Shown here piece after piece: positions 1-8,574 of a stretch of 64,000 nt of DNA. Made by a program: the position numbers and the translations under genes. This DNA comes from Tieghemiomyces parasiticus. Taxonomy: Eukaryota; Kickxellomycota; Dimargaritomycetes; Dimargaritales; Dimargaritaceae. Each line of letters begins with the position of its first letter. Positions within the stretch are counted from its first letter, which is position 1. The notes beneath the pieces are model-generated. The model saw only the letters and a program-made list of their open reading frames with translations. It searched no databases and was not told where the DNA came from. The stretch lies in NCBI GenBank assembly GCA_027575765.1, contig JANBPT010000063.1:1-64000 (forward strand). The letters are read 5' to 3'.

Positions 1-846
1 CTGTTGGTCATAAACAAGGCAGTGGCCATCAAACCGTTGGACGATCCGGAACAATGGAACAATCCTGATCCTACAGGGGACACCTTGCACTATGCTGTGG
101 CTAAAGGAAAGCTGGATTTTCTGGTACATCTCACCGAGTACTTCACGACTGCCGGGTTCGCCGAGGGGTTCGCTCGTGAAGTTGAAGAGGGCCGCCTAGT
201 CCCGAAACACCATCTAGATTTCGCTGCTGCCCTGCTTTCCCACATGGAATATCCCCTGTTGCGCCGGGTCGGTGCGAACCTAGGTCCCTACTACAACCTG
301 ACGGACCTTCTGATCCGATACGTTGTGATGGCCTTTGTACACTACACCATCCTTGGTTTAGCGTCCTACCATCACAACACGGCCGTGGTGAGCTATATTC
401 CTCAGATATCGACCCTCCCCCTCTTGCTACACTTGTTGCAGTACCGACCCGGTAACCTTGAGCAGTTCGCATTCGTTGCCGCTGCACAGTTGAATAACGA
501 AGTCCTGCTGGGCTCTCTTCTGTACAACCCAGTACCGTCTTGGAGAAGGTTTAGACAGGGTGGCACCCCAGCCTCCCATCCGCGGCCGCACCTAGTCCAT
601 TTGGATGCCATCCCTGGTTTGATAGCGTACGCCGAAGCGATGCGGTGGTGGCGTGCCGTTAATACCCTTGAGTGCCTACCGGCATCCAAGGAGTCCAATG
701 AATGGCGACCGGGCGTCTCCGGTCAAGTCGCGCCTGAAGCAGCCGCCATAACATTTAACAATGCCCCGCCCATCCTTTTCAGTCAAAAACTAGGTCTAGT
801 TCACGTGGTCTATCGTGAATCCTGGCTATTCTTTGAGGGTAACTGA
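1..846 (+). CDS. Unrecognised helical-repeat-like protein, 5'-partial
   Basis: The frame is open to the left edge (CTG, then TTG, with no ATG visible), so the true start lies outside the window; it ends at TGA 844-846. The visible 281 residues are rich in Leu, His and Tyr and read as successive amphipathic helices. The segment starting GDTLHYAVAKGKLDFLVHL looks like one ankyrin-type helix pair (cf. the G-TPLH-A--G pattern), but later repeats do not hold the consensus. I see no signal peptide, catalytic motif or clear membrane span; residues 105-120 are hydrophobic but contain His and Tyr. The function is not recognised. It could be a divergent ankyrin/solenoid protein of a lineage-specific family. 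Confidence that it is coding rests on a 280-codon open frame with an ordinary residue composition. Confidence 0.55.
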   Translation: MLVINKAVAIKPLDDPEQWNNPDPTGDTLHYAVAKGKLDFLVHLTEYFTTAGFAEGFAREVEEGRLVPKHHLDFAAALLSHMEYPLLRRVGANLGPYYNLTDLLIRYVVMAFVHYTILGLASYHHNTAVVSYIPQISTLPLLLHLLQYRPGNLEQFAFVAAAQLNNEVLLGSLLYNPVPSWRRFRQGGTPASHPRPHLVHLDAIPGLIAYAEAMRWWRAVNTLECLPASKESNEWRPGVSGQVAPEAAAITFNNAPPILFSQKLGLVHVVYRESWLFFEGN

Positions 847-1037
847 GTCAAAATCTCAATAGTAGTAAAGCACAAGAATCGTGTATACGCAGTATGGTAT
901 GGCTGTGGTGCTTGGCTAGTCGTGAAGTGGGTAGCGGCCGGTTTGTTAAGGTCCGTTTACTAGATGATAGGGACCACAGCCCTGATTATGGGAATTTGAT
1001 TTAGACACTTAAAGTAGTGACGCCAAAGCAATACCAA

Positions 1038-2756
1038 TCACAGCCCTTGGGTTGTCGGCATTTCTCTGGTGACTAATTCGAAGGCAGGCGGCGGTTTTTC
1101 CTGGCGCCACTTTTCGCCGCGAAGGTAGAGCCATGCAACCGCAACGCTCCCGACGATCGAGGTGAAGCCTAGAAATGAGAAAGCCCAACCGGTTCCCCAG
1201 TTTTCCCTTACCTGTTGGATGACGCCGGCCCACAAGGCGGCATAAAGATTTCCGAATAGGTTGGCTAGGGAAGTGATAGAGGAGCTCCTGGTGGTAAAGA
1301 CGTCGATTAGGTAGATCGACAACCCGCCGTAACCGGCCGACCAGCTGAATCCGACTAGAAACTGCATGGAAAGCAGTGTCGCCACGCTGATGGTGTACTG
1401 CGCGCACCAGGCCCAGGTGATGAGGGCCAAGGGGAACATGACCAAACTGATCACGGTGAACAGGAGACGGGCCTCGTACGGAGCGAAGCCATCCGGCCCC
1501 AGAGCTGTGTACCCATCAAACGAGACCCGGCCCAGAGGGGCATTGTGGGGGCTGGAATGTCCCGGTGTCCTTTCTGTGACCAGTTGATGAGCCACGGATG
1601 TCTCTCGGTGACGAATCGCACGTTGGTAGGTGCAGTCGGTCACGTATCCGTTCATGATCGACCCTACAATGTTTCCAAAGGTCTGGGCAAGATAACAGAG
1701 GCCCACACGGGAACTGGAATAATGGTACTGGTCGGTTAGAACGGTAGTTAATACTGCGTTCAGTGAGAAAAATCCCGCATCGATCAGTACGATGACCAAC
1801 GTAGGGATCCACACGTACTTAAACCGGAGGGCGGGGGCAATGGCGAGGGGGTTGAAATGGGCCAGTCGAAGCTGCGAGTGGGACTGGCGGTAGAGGTCCA
1901 TGGGAAGACCACGGAGGTTGATTCGGCGCTTGCGGGCTACGATGATGCGGTGCGTCTCCGGAAGGACGAAAGTGGTCAATAAAAACAGGATACCACTGAT
2001 GATGGCGATAATCCAAAATGTCCAGCGCCAACTAAGCGATTCAGTGATGTAGCCACCTGTGAAGGTACCAGATATCGACCCGATCAGCTGGGTACCAAAT
2101 ATGAACCCCAGGGCCCGGCCGCGTTCCTCCGGGACGTACAGGTCGCCGACAATACCAGCGCTCACCACCACCACGCTCGAAGACCCGACTGACTGGAGAA
2201 GATGCATGGTGATTAGGACGGAGTCCGACTGGGCCACGGCACACCCGACGGATGATAGGGCGCAAATTAGACAGCTCAAGGAGAAACTGATACGTCGGCC
2301 GAACTGATCGGCCAGGCGGCCCCAAATCATAGAACCGATCCCTTGAAACAGGGTGTACATCGCTAGGGCAATGTTAATGCGGGAGGTGGTTGAGTCCAGA
2401 TCATGCTTCACTTCGGCCAACGTAGGTAGGAAGGAAGTAATTATGAACATGTTAAGCATGGAGGCCACGCTCGTTATTGCTATGATGACCTTCTTCCAAG
2501 CCGGTGAAAAGGGCGTATAGGGAAGTATGACAGCGTCCTTTCCGCCGTCAATGGTGGTTAATCTCGGAAGTGAGGGTGCTTTGTTATCATCCTTGGGGGA
2601 AGAGGTTGATATGGAGTCGATGTCCCGAGTCAGGACGTGCGGCCCATGGTCACTAGGTACCGAGCGGGGTTGAGCGGCCCAATGATTGGCTTCGGTATCC
2701 GCAGAGTGTCGGTTGCAGGACGCATTCTTAGGAGTGGGGGCTGGTCGTTGAGCCAT
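1038..2756 (-). CDS. Major facilitator superfamily transporter, DHA1 (drug:H+ antiporter) type
   Basis: Predicted 572-residue, 12-span plasma- or vacuolar-membrane transporter. After a polar N-terminus of about 110 residues, the first span is followed by a second, and the loop after it carries the MFS motif A variant GRLADQFGRR. A Gly-rich GSISGTFTGGYI segment in the first half corresponds to the antiporter motif C region and is followed by LSWRWTFWI, typical of fungal DHA1 proteins. Long hydrophilic loops follow the sixth span and lie in the second half (near TERTPGHSSPH). ATG 2754-2756 is the first in-frame ATG; the upstream open frame has only a TTG. It is intronless. The family exports drugs, polyamines or organic acids using the proton gradient; the substrate here cannot be read from sequence. 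The next intact gene is a dioxygenase on the same strand, separated by a transposon relic, so no functional link is implied. Confidence 0.9.
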   Translation of the reverse strand: MAQRPAPTPKNASCNRHSADTEANHWAAQPRSVPSDHGPHVLTRDIDSISTSSPKDDNKAPSLPRLTTIDGGKDAVILPYTPFSPAWKKVIIAITSVASMLNMFIITSFLPTLAEVKHDLDSTTSRINIALAMYTLFQGIGSMIWGRLADQFGRRISFSLSCLICALSSVGCAVAQSDSVLITMHLLQSVGSSSVVVVSAGIVGDLYVPEERGRALGFIFGTQLIGSISGTFTGGYITESLSWRWTFWIIAIISGILFLLTTFVLPETHRIIVARKRRINLRGLPMDLYRQSHSQLRLAHFNPLAIAPALRFKYVWIPTLVIVLIDAGFFSLNAVLTTVLTDQYHYSSSRVGLCYLAQTFGNIVGSIMNGYVTDCTYQRAIRHRETSVAHQLVTERTPGHSSPHNAPLGRVSFDGYTALGPDGFAPYEARLLFTVISLVMFPLALITWAWCAQYTISVATLLSMQFLVGFSWSAGYGGLSIYLIDVFTTRSSSITSLANLFGNLYAALWAGVIQQVRENWGTGWAFSFLGFTSIVGSVAVAWLYLRGEKWRQEKPPPAFELVTREMPTTQGL

Positions 2757-3486
2757 GCCTAGGGAATCCAAGTAATGATAAATATAAAAGTGGGCACTAA
2801 AGAAGACCGACGATCTGAGCAGAACGCGGGGGGTACAGAAATTATAATAGAAACGAAATACAGACAAGCAGGGCGGATAGTATAGGTAGACCCTACATCC
2901 ATCGATGTACTATACCCACTTCGATGGGCTAGGGTAACGTGCCGACTGGTATCCTTGACCCTCTCCACCCTTTATGGTAAGGTTTGTGGCGGCTTGTGAT
3001 CCCGTGCTGACAGGAATGATTGACCCTGCAGGAACCTTCATAGATTAACCGAGTGCGACAGTCGCGTGGATTAATTTGACTTCAACGGCAGTATAGTTTA
3101 ATAGAGTAACCCATGTGACAATTCAGGGGACAGCACCACTACAGGTTCGATTAGTAGTCCTCAAACATGCCATCACAGTTGACTGGTCCCAGGGTCGTTG
3201 TGGGGTCGCTTAACGGCGCTTTCCAGACATGGGGTCGTAACGGGCTTTACTGAAGGCGCCAGGTGGACTAAGCAATACACGATGAAGTAAGGCCGGTTTG
3301 CTAAACTTGCGGTTGTTAAGAAGCGATAGAGAGCTAGGCGAGGGGAGCAGGGGCGTAGGGAGGCTGTGAATGCCAAACTATACATGATGTAGTTAGTAGA
3401 CAAAGGTCAAGCATTGAGGAGGGCTGGGGCCCGTGGTAGATATAGGTACCACAATAGTGTTTGTGATTTTCTAAATCAAATGACGT
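2757..3486. other. Intergenic, no gene seen
   Basis: This holds the promoter side of the minus-strand MFS gene. An AT-rich TATATTTA-like stretch (about 2775-2785, read on the minus strand) lies roughly 20-30 bases upstream of its ATG. No conserved frame or RNA gene was seen. Confidence 0.4.
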
Positions 3487-4275
3487 TTACTTAATATAGC
3501 CACTGTCACTCTGGACCACTCGGCGCCCTTGTCCTAGCCAGCTGCCATAGCAGGCTCTCAAGTCATTTGGCTGGAGCCTGGTAATTTCCGATTGTCAGGC
3601 GTCCACAGCCACCTCCACCGTGGTGAACTTCTTAACTCTCAGCCACCGTCTGATATTCCTGAACAGCCAGAAGTTACAGGGGACCAGGTCGGCACCCCCT
3701 TGGGTGTGGTATGGGCTCAGCAAGCTTGGGTGGGATAGGACCACCTTTAGGGCACCACTTCCAGCGACTAGAACCAGCAGGGGTGGATCGTAAAGGTACA
3801 CCTAGGTCTCATCACCTGTGACGACGGAGCCCAGCAGGTAGTCACTGGCTCCATCAAAATTTTCCAGGAACTCAGTGGCAAAACGTACCCATTGGTGGTG
3901 CTGGTCACCAGCAAGGTTGTGAGGGCCCAGCGATCGAAATAGCTACACAGCCTCAGGCCAGCTGCTTAGCAGTCAGTCGAGGGTCTTCCTTTAGTCGTCC
4001 CAGGATCACGTCCCCATAATATCCGCCAAGGTCATCTGATGGGCGGCCAGAACAAGGGTCATCTTCAAAAGAGCAGTGGCCTGTGCGAAAGCGAGCCAGC
4101 CACCTGTAGATGGTGGAGTGGCTAGGGGCAGCCAAGCCCAGCTTGGAAGTCAAAACATTAAAAATAGCATCTGCCTTGCGGTCCTTCAGATAGTAACAAT
4201 AAATAAGGACCCATACATCACACCTGGTTAACTTGGGTGGAGTGGGGGAGGGGGGCTTTAAAAAATGGATATGAT
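3487..4275 (-). mobile_element. Degenerate Tc1/mariner-family (mariner-like) transposase relic
   Basis: Three minus-strand blocks read as successive parts of a mariner transposase. Block 1 (about 4270-3953) is the N-terminal helix-turn-helix region, including IYRWLARFRTG and the DDPCSGRPSD motif, ending at LTAKQLA and a stop. Block 2 is in another frame, from about 3925, and reads RFATEFLENFDG then VVTGDET, the first catalytic-Asp motif. The Trp expected next is a TAG at 3802-3804. Block 3 continues with VYLYDPP, and then ADLVPCNFWLF with the third catalytic Asp, a TGA at 3595-3597, and a C-terminus (NDLRACYGSW...SDSGYIK) ending at TAA 3487-3489. The spacing between the first and third Asp is far shorter than normal, so the middle, including the second Asp, has been deleted. 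With a frameshift, two stops and deletions it cannot encode an active enzyme. Terminal inverted repeats and TA target duplication were not identified. Confidence 0.85.
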
Positions 4276-4560
4276 GGATAGTTTAAAGAAGCAAGTCATG
4301 AAGTCCGAATTGATTCAATCCTGGAATGGTTTATACCAATCGATTTGCCATCATTGATCCTCCGAGGCTTTATCTGGAATACTGCAATCTGATACCTCCA
4401 GCCTAACAGTCTTCAATAATTTTGTTTTTCCGATATATATATATATTCAATTAATATTTTCCTTCTCAGTTTCATACCCCCGACATTAAAGTCGTCATTC
4501 AAGATAGTACATATACTTGAAATGAGGATCGGTAAGCCATTAGTAGTGCCCACCTGTCCA

Positions 4561-5658
4561 TCATGCCTCGGTGTACTCCTCCATCAGCTTGATTCCGGCT
4601 AGCTCATTCTTGACATATTCCCCGGTACGCACTGATGGATATTTGTGGGCCCCGGGCGCGGAATCAAACCCGGGTGCCAGGGGCTTGAGCACCTGGTCGG
4701 ACGCAATATGCAAAAAGAAGGTGGACGAGACACGCCACTGGGGGGTATGATCTTCCCGCCCAGCTTTACGACGGGCCTCCATGGCCCGTCGGGTAGCCTC
4801 GGTCACCACCACTTCGTGATACCCGGCCAACACCTCGCCGCCCGTCAACCATTCCATCTGCCGGCCGGTCTGCACCAACAGACACCCGTCGGGCACCTTG
4901 ACGGCCAATTTGCATCCTTGGTTCCGGGGCCAAATGTGCAGCCCCGGGTACCGCGACTTGCCATGCAAGGTGATGAAATTCAGATCATAGTGGAACCCGG
5001 CCAACACGGTACCCACTTCACCGTACTTGCTTAAATCCGAGCCCGTAGGGGCGAGGAGATGCGGACCCTGTCGAGTAAGGTCGGCGAACGTGCGACGTGG
5101 GAGACCGAACCCGACGGCCACCATCTCGGCCACCAACACCCCTGCATCATGCAAGGCGTTCCCCCACCCGTCCATCACCTCGGCCCACCGCGGGAACCTG
5201 GCTGGAGCCGCTTGCGGAACCACGGGCGCCGCGTTCATCAGGGGAAACGCCGTTTCGGCGGGGGGTTCCCCAATCCGCCAAAAGAACCGCCACTTGGGGT
5301 CGGGTCCATTAAACGCCAGCGGCCGTTCCGACGGAGCCAGGCCGGCCATCAACTCCTGGCAGTCGGTATCGGTACGACACCGCGGGTCTTCGGTAAATTC
5401 CGGGCTCACACCCACCTGGAACCCAACCTCGGGCCGCGCGTCAGGTAGCAGGTCGGCGTGGGGTTGGGCGTAGTAGGCTTCGAGCATGTCGAGAAATTCG
5501 TCGTTGGCAGTCGGATTCACCCGGGGGTCGCGGATGAGTAGACAGCCATAGTCTTTCAGGGCGGCGGCGGCCTTACGGCATTCGACCTGGGCGGCAGCGG
5601 AATCCGGAGCGTCCAGGAAATGGCGGGCGTCCACGATGGGCAACTCAAAAGTGGACAT
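4561..5658 (-). CDS. 2-oxoglutarate/Fe(II)-dependent dioxygenase (isopenicillin-N-synthase-like fold)
   Basis: A 365-residue soluble enzyme with the complete iron facial triad: H223 and D225 in GFHYDLNFITLHG, and H281 in AGYHEVVV. It also has the co-substrate-binding R309/S311 in QWRVSSTFFLH. An N-terminal non-haem dioxygenase segment opens with LPIVDARHF, as in the plant/fungal DIOX_N region. The length fits the family (300-370). These enzymes oxidise small molecules with 2-oxoglutarate and O2, giving succinate and CO2; the substrate here is unknown. ATG 5656-5658 sits directly before the conserved start region. It is intronless. Neighbours are a transporter and a membrane protein, with no other biosynthetic enzymes, so a secondary-metabolite cluster is not supported. 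Confidence 0.87.
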   Translation of the reverse strand: MSTFELPIVDARHFLDAPDSAAAQVECRKAAAALKDYGCLLIRDPRVNPTANDEFLDMLEAYYAQPHADLLPDARPEVGFQVGVSPEFTEDPRCRTDTDCQELMAGLAPSERPLAFNGPDPKWRFFWRIGEPPAETAFPLMNAAPVVPQAAPARFPRWAEVMDGWGNALHDAGVLVAEMVAVGFGLPRRTFADLTRQGPHLLAPTGSDLSKYGEVGTVLAGFHYDLNFITLHGKSRYPGLHIWPRNQGCKLAVKVPDGCLLVQTGRQMEWLTGGEVLAGYHEVVVTEATRRAMEARRKAGREDHTPQWRVSSTFFLHIASDQVLKPLAPGFDSAPGAHKYPSVRTGEYVKNELAGIKLMEEYTEA

Positions 5659-6633
5659 GATGGCAGCTAAGTTGGGGGGTCTTGGAGAAGTGTGAATGTG
5701 GGTTGATGGTTGACAGGCAGGGTAAGGTTAAAGGGCGGGGGTTGGATAAGGAGCGGGGAGCGAGGACGTTGGGTCGGCTGAGGTTTAACTTGGCAAAAGC
5801 TTAAAGCGGAACATTGGACCGGTGACGGTCGTGTGCTGGATAATGCTGGTGACGAAGGATACTTGGGCTAGTGGGGAAGTTTCCCGGCCAGTGGGGCAGA
5901 TTCTGGTGGAGGAGCCCCGGCGTTAGCCACCCTGGGCGGACCAGCTGACCGTGCCACCGAGCCCCAACTGTTTACCGTGCTGGTCGTCGAGTAGGACCGG
6001 CGAAGGCGGAATGTGACGGGGCCGCCGCCGCTGTTCGCACGGTAAAGCAGATGGCGGCGGCGGCAGGAGCTACGTTCCAGTCGAGACAACTTACTTGACC
6101 TGTGGTCCATATCCTAAATATAGAGAGTGGTGCAGGCGATTGTGGTGGGCCACCCTGTCTGCCTCCAGGAAATGGAGACGACATCACTATTATTATTTTA
6201 AATCATGCCAGCTGGATATCTTTAGTCATATTTTTATGGTTAGTTTTGGGATAGAGCGACGTATGCGAAGGAAGTAGAGAGAGAGAGGGAGGGATTTCAC
6301 CCTGCTGTATTGTCGACATAGTGGTGGGATCGGAGGGGGGGAGGACCTTAGAAGTGACAGATGCATGGGTAATAGTTAACACAGAGTTAGAAGAAGTGGA
6401 GTTATAGGTGATGTGTACCGTGAGGGGAGGGGTCTATGATATAGCGCGCAGGCGGTGGAGCGATGGTGGGATAAGACATAATACAACGGAGACCAGAAGA
6501 GGCCATAGAGAAAAATAAGGATTCATATCGAAATGACAGGCCGGTCCTTACGAACAGGTAACGAGAGGAGAGCGGCGAGGGGGGGGGGGGATATAGTACC
6601 AGCGGCCAGGACAATGGGGCCTGGAGATTACAA
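5659..6633. other. Intergenic, low-complexity tracts only
   Basis: Promoter side of the dioxygenase gene and 3' side of the next minus-strand gene. It contains a GA-rich tract (about 6276-6295) and a run of 12 G (6579-6590). No conserved coding frame was seen. Confidence 0.4.
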
Positions 6634-8574
6634 CTAGTCGTCAATCTCCTCAACGATAGGACCCTCGGCGTATTCCGCCGGCCAGGACTCGGGAAGCGGC
6701 CGGTGGGGATTGTAGTAATGGTCGGAGCCGGTGCGGGAACTGGGAGTGGAGACCGGCTCGGTGACGACGGGGCCATCACCACCCCCATGTTGCCGACGCT
6801 CGGCCTCGAGGGCGGCCATCACCTCGTCGGCGTCACTATCAAAATCGTCGTCCTCAATCCGGTCGTCGGCTTCGGTGGTGGCGTGGATATGGTCAATGAG
6901 GCCCAGGACCTGGTGACCAGCGACATTACAAATGAAGGAGTCGAGAAGGAGGGCGCCGATGGTGAAGAGCAAGGTCCAGTAGAGCATGTTAACGAAACTG
7001 CGGGTGGTCTCCTTGGCGCTGGGCGATTGGTGGTGGTGGTCAACTTGACGGCCTTCCGCATACTCAGCGGCCGACTGGACGTCCTTGGGACCGGTGGTTG
7101 TGACGACCCCGTCCTCCTCAGAAAACAGGTCGACAGGGGCGTTGGCGCCAATCAGACTCTTGCGGATAGAGGTGCGGAACCGGCCCACGGAGGCCCGCGG
7201 TGAAAATCCCGCCGAATACTTGGCGTCAGGCGCAATGGCCGGGGAAAAGGGTGACGGGAAGGGTCGGTTCGGAGTGGCAGCCGTCATGAGCGGAATAACC
7301 AGCCGGTTGTGGAGCTGGTGTTCACTGACTACTTCGTCCGGGACGGGCAACCGGGCTTTGCCACCGACGGCACCAGCGTCCTGACGGAGTTGGTCGAGGG
7401 ATTCCTGGAGGACACGGCCCTTCTTGACCACCTTGCACCAGAATTGGACTTCGACACCGTCCTCCGGGGCGGTACTTTCCGGAACGGTGGACTCGGTCGA
7501 GGTGGGGGCCGGGGCGGTATTGTCGTCTGCGGTTTCCTCCTCAGCCAAGTCCAAGGACTCACCTCCAGGGCTCACAAGAGCGACCTGCTTGCGGTAGGTC
7601 GTAAGGTACTCGTCGTCCTGCTCGGCCTGGGCGATGGTCAGGTCGTCGAGGTAAGACCCGCTCTTGGTGTTTATCGCCTCGGAGGCGTTATCAATGAGGG
7701 ACTGCAATATGTCGTTGATGCGGTTATAGGTCGCATCGGCCTCGTCTGGCTCCCCTTCGTCTTCCCCCGACGCTTCGTCTTTATCGGCCGCCTCGTCTTC
7801 GCTGTAGCATTCGACAAGCATCGCACGCGAGGCGGCAGGGACCGGCCGGTGGGGCACCGGGGTCGCGTGGTCCGAGGGACTCCGCCGTAGCCGCGGGGTC
7901 ATTGGAGTGGGGGCAACGGCCATTGGCGATGGGTACGAGAGGTCAAGGTCTGTCAGCATACTGGCCAGCTGGCGAGCCGAGGCGGCTGAGGACGGCAGAG
8001 GCTCCGCAGCGGTTACCCGCGAGGGTGGCGGTGGTGGCGGGGAGACCAGTTCGGACGGTGCTGTGGCTTTAGCGGGAGGCTCGGTTTGCAGCCGTGAAAG
8101 GGTGTGGCTAATCTCGGAGAGTTGCGAGGTCACGTCGCGGTAGGCTCGGGTCTGGGAGTAGAGGGTGTGCTGGACAGAGGACACCAGATCCTCCAGCTCG
8201 AGCATCTTGCCGTAGATTATGCTGTCGTTGGTGAGGGGCAGCGAGGCCGCCTCGGTGTAATGAGCGGAGGCCGGGGTGCCTGGGCGGTGGTGCGGGTCGG
8301 CGCTACCCCGCAAGCCGTCCTGGCCGACCGGGGTCGAGGGGTGCAGAGCGGGGGTGAAGGTGGCCGGCGAGGAATGAGGCGGCCGCTTGAGGGGATCGCT
8401 CGGGCTGTCCTCGCCAAACAGACTGGAATATGGTGGGGGCTGGGGCGACAACGGACCAGCATCGCTGGGTGGGAGGGGCGTCCCGTCGGCGGATCCCGGG
8501 GAAGTGCGTACCGGGGTCTTGCAGCTCAGCGGCCGGGCCGGAGTGTCCGGGGTCAACGAGCCCGGTAGCGCCAT
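6634..8574 (-). CDS. Acidic, disordered single-pass membrane protein, function unknown
   Basis: A 646-residue intronless frame. The N-terminal ~115 residues are Pro/Ser-rich and disordered. Next comes a short predicted coiled coil (about 120-165, beginning near YGKMLELEDLVSSVQ), then Pro-rich and strongly acidic segments (EDEAADKDEASGEDEGEPDE). A basic patch (GRFRTSIRKSLIG) precedes one convincing membrane span at about 530-551 (YWTLLFTIGALLLDSF). The C-terminal ~95 residues are acidic and polar. This layout suggests a tail-region-anchored protein with a large cytosolic domain. I do not recognise the family and assign no function. Start ATG 8572-8574 is the first in-frame ATG. Confidence 0.7.
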   Translation of the reverse strand: MALPGSLTPDTPARPLSCKTPVRTSPGSADGTPLPPSDAGPLSPQPPPYSSLFGEDSPSDPLKRPPHSSPATFTPALHPSTPVGQDGLRGSADPHHRPGTPASAHYTEAASLPLTNDSIIYGKMLELEDLVSSVQHTLYSQTRAYRDVTSQLSEISHTLSRLQTEPPAKATAPSELVSPPPPPPSRVTAAEPLPSSAASARQLASMLTDLDLSYPSPMAVAPTPMTPRLRRSPSDHATPVPHRPVPAASRAMLVECYSEDEAADKDEASGEDEGEPDEADATYNRINDILQSLIDNASEAINTKSGSYLDDLTIAQAEQDDEYLTTYRKQVALVSPGGESLDLAEEETADDNTAPAPTSTESTVPESTAPEDGVEVQFWCKVVKKGRVLQESLDQLRQDAGAVGGKARLPVPDEVVSEHQLHNRLVIPLMTAATPNRPFPSPFSPAIAPDAKYSAGFSPRASVGRFRTSIRKSLIGANAPVDLFSEEDGVVTTTGPKDVQSAAEYAEGRQVDHHHQSPSAKETTRSFVNMLYWTLLFTIGALLLDSFICNVAGHQVLGLIDHIHATTEADDRIEDDDFDSDADEVMAALEAERRQHGGGDGPVVTEPVSTPSSRTGSDHYYNPHRPLPESWPAEYAEGPIVEEIDD

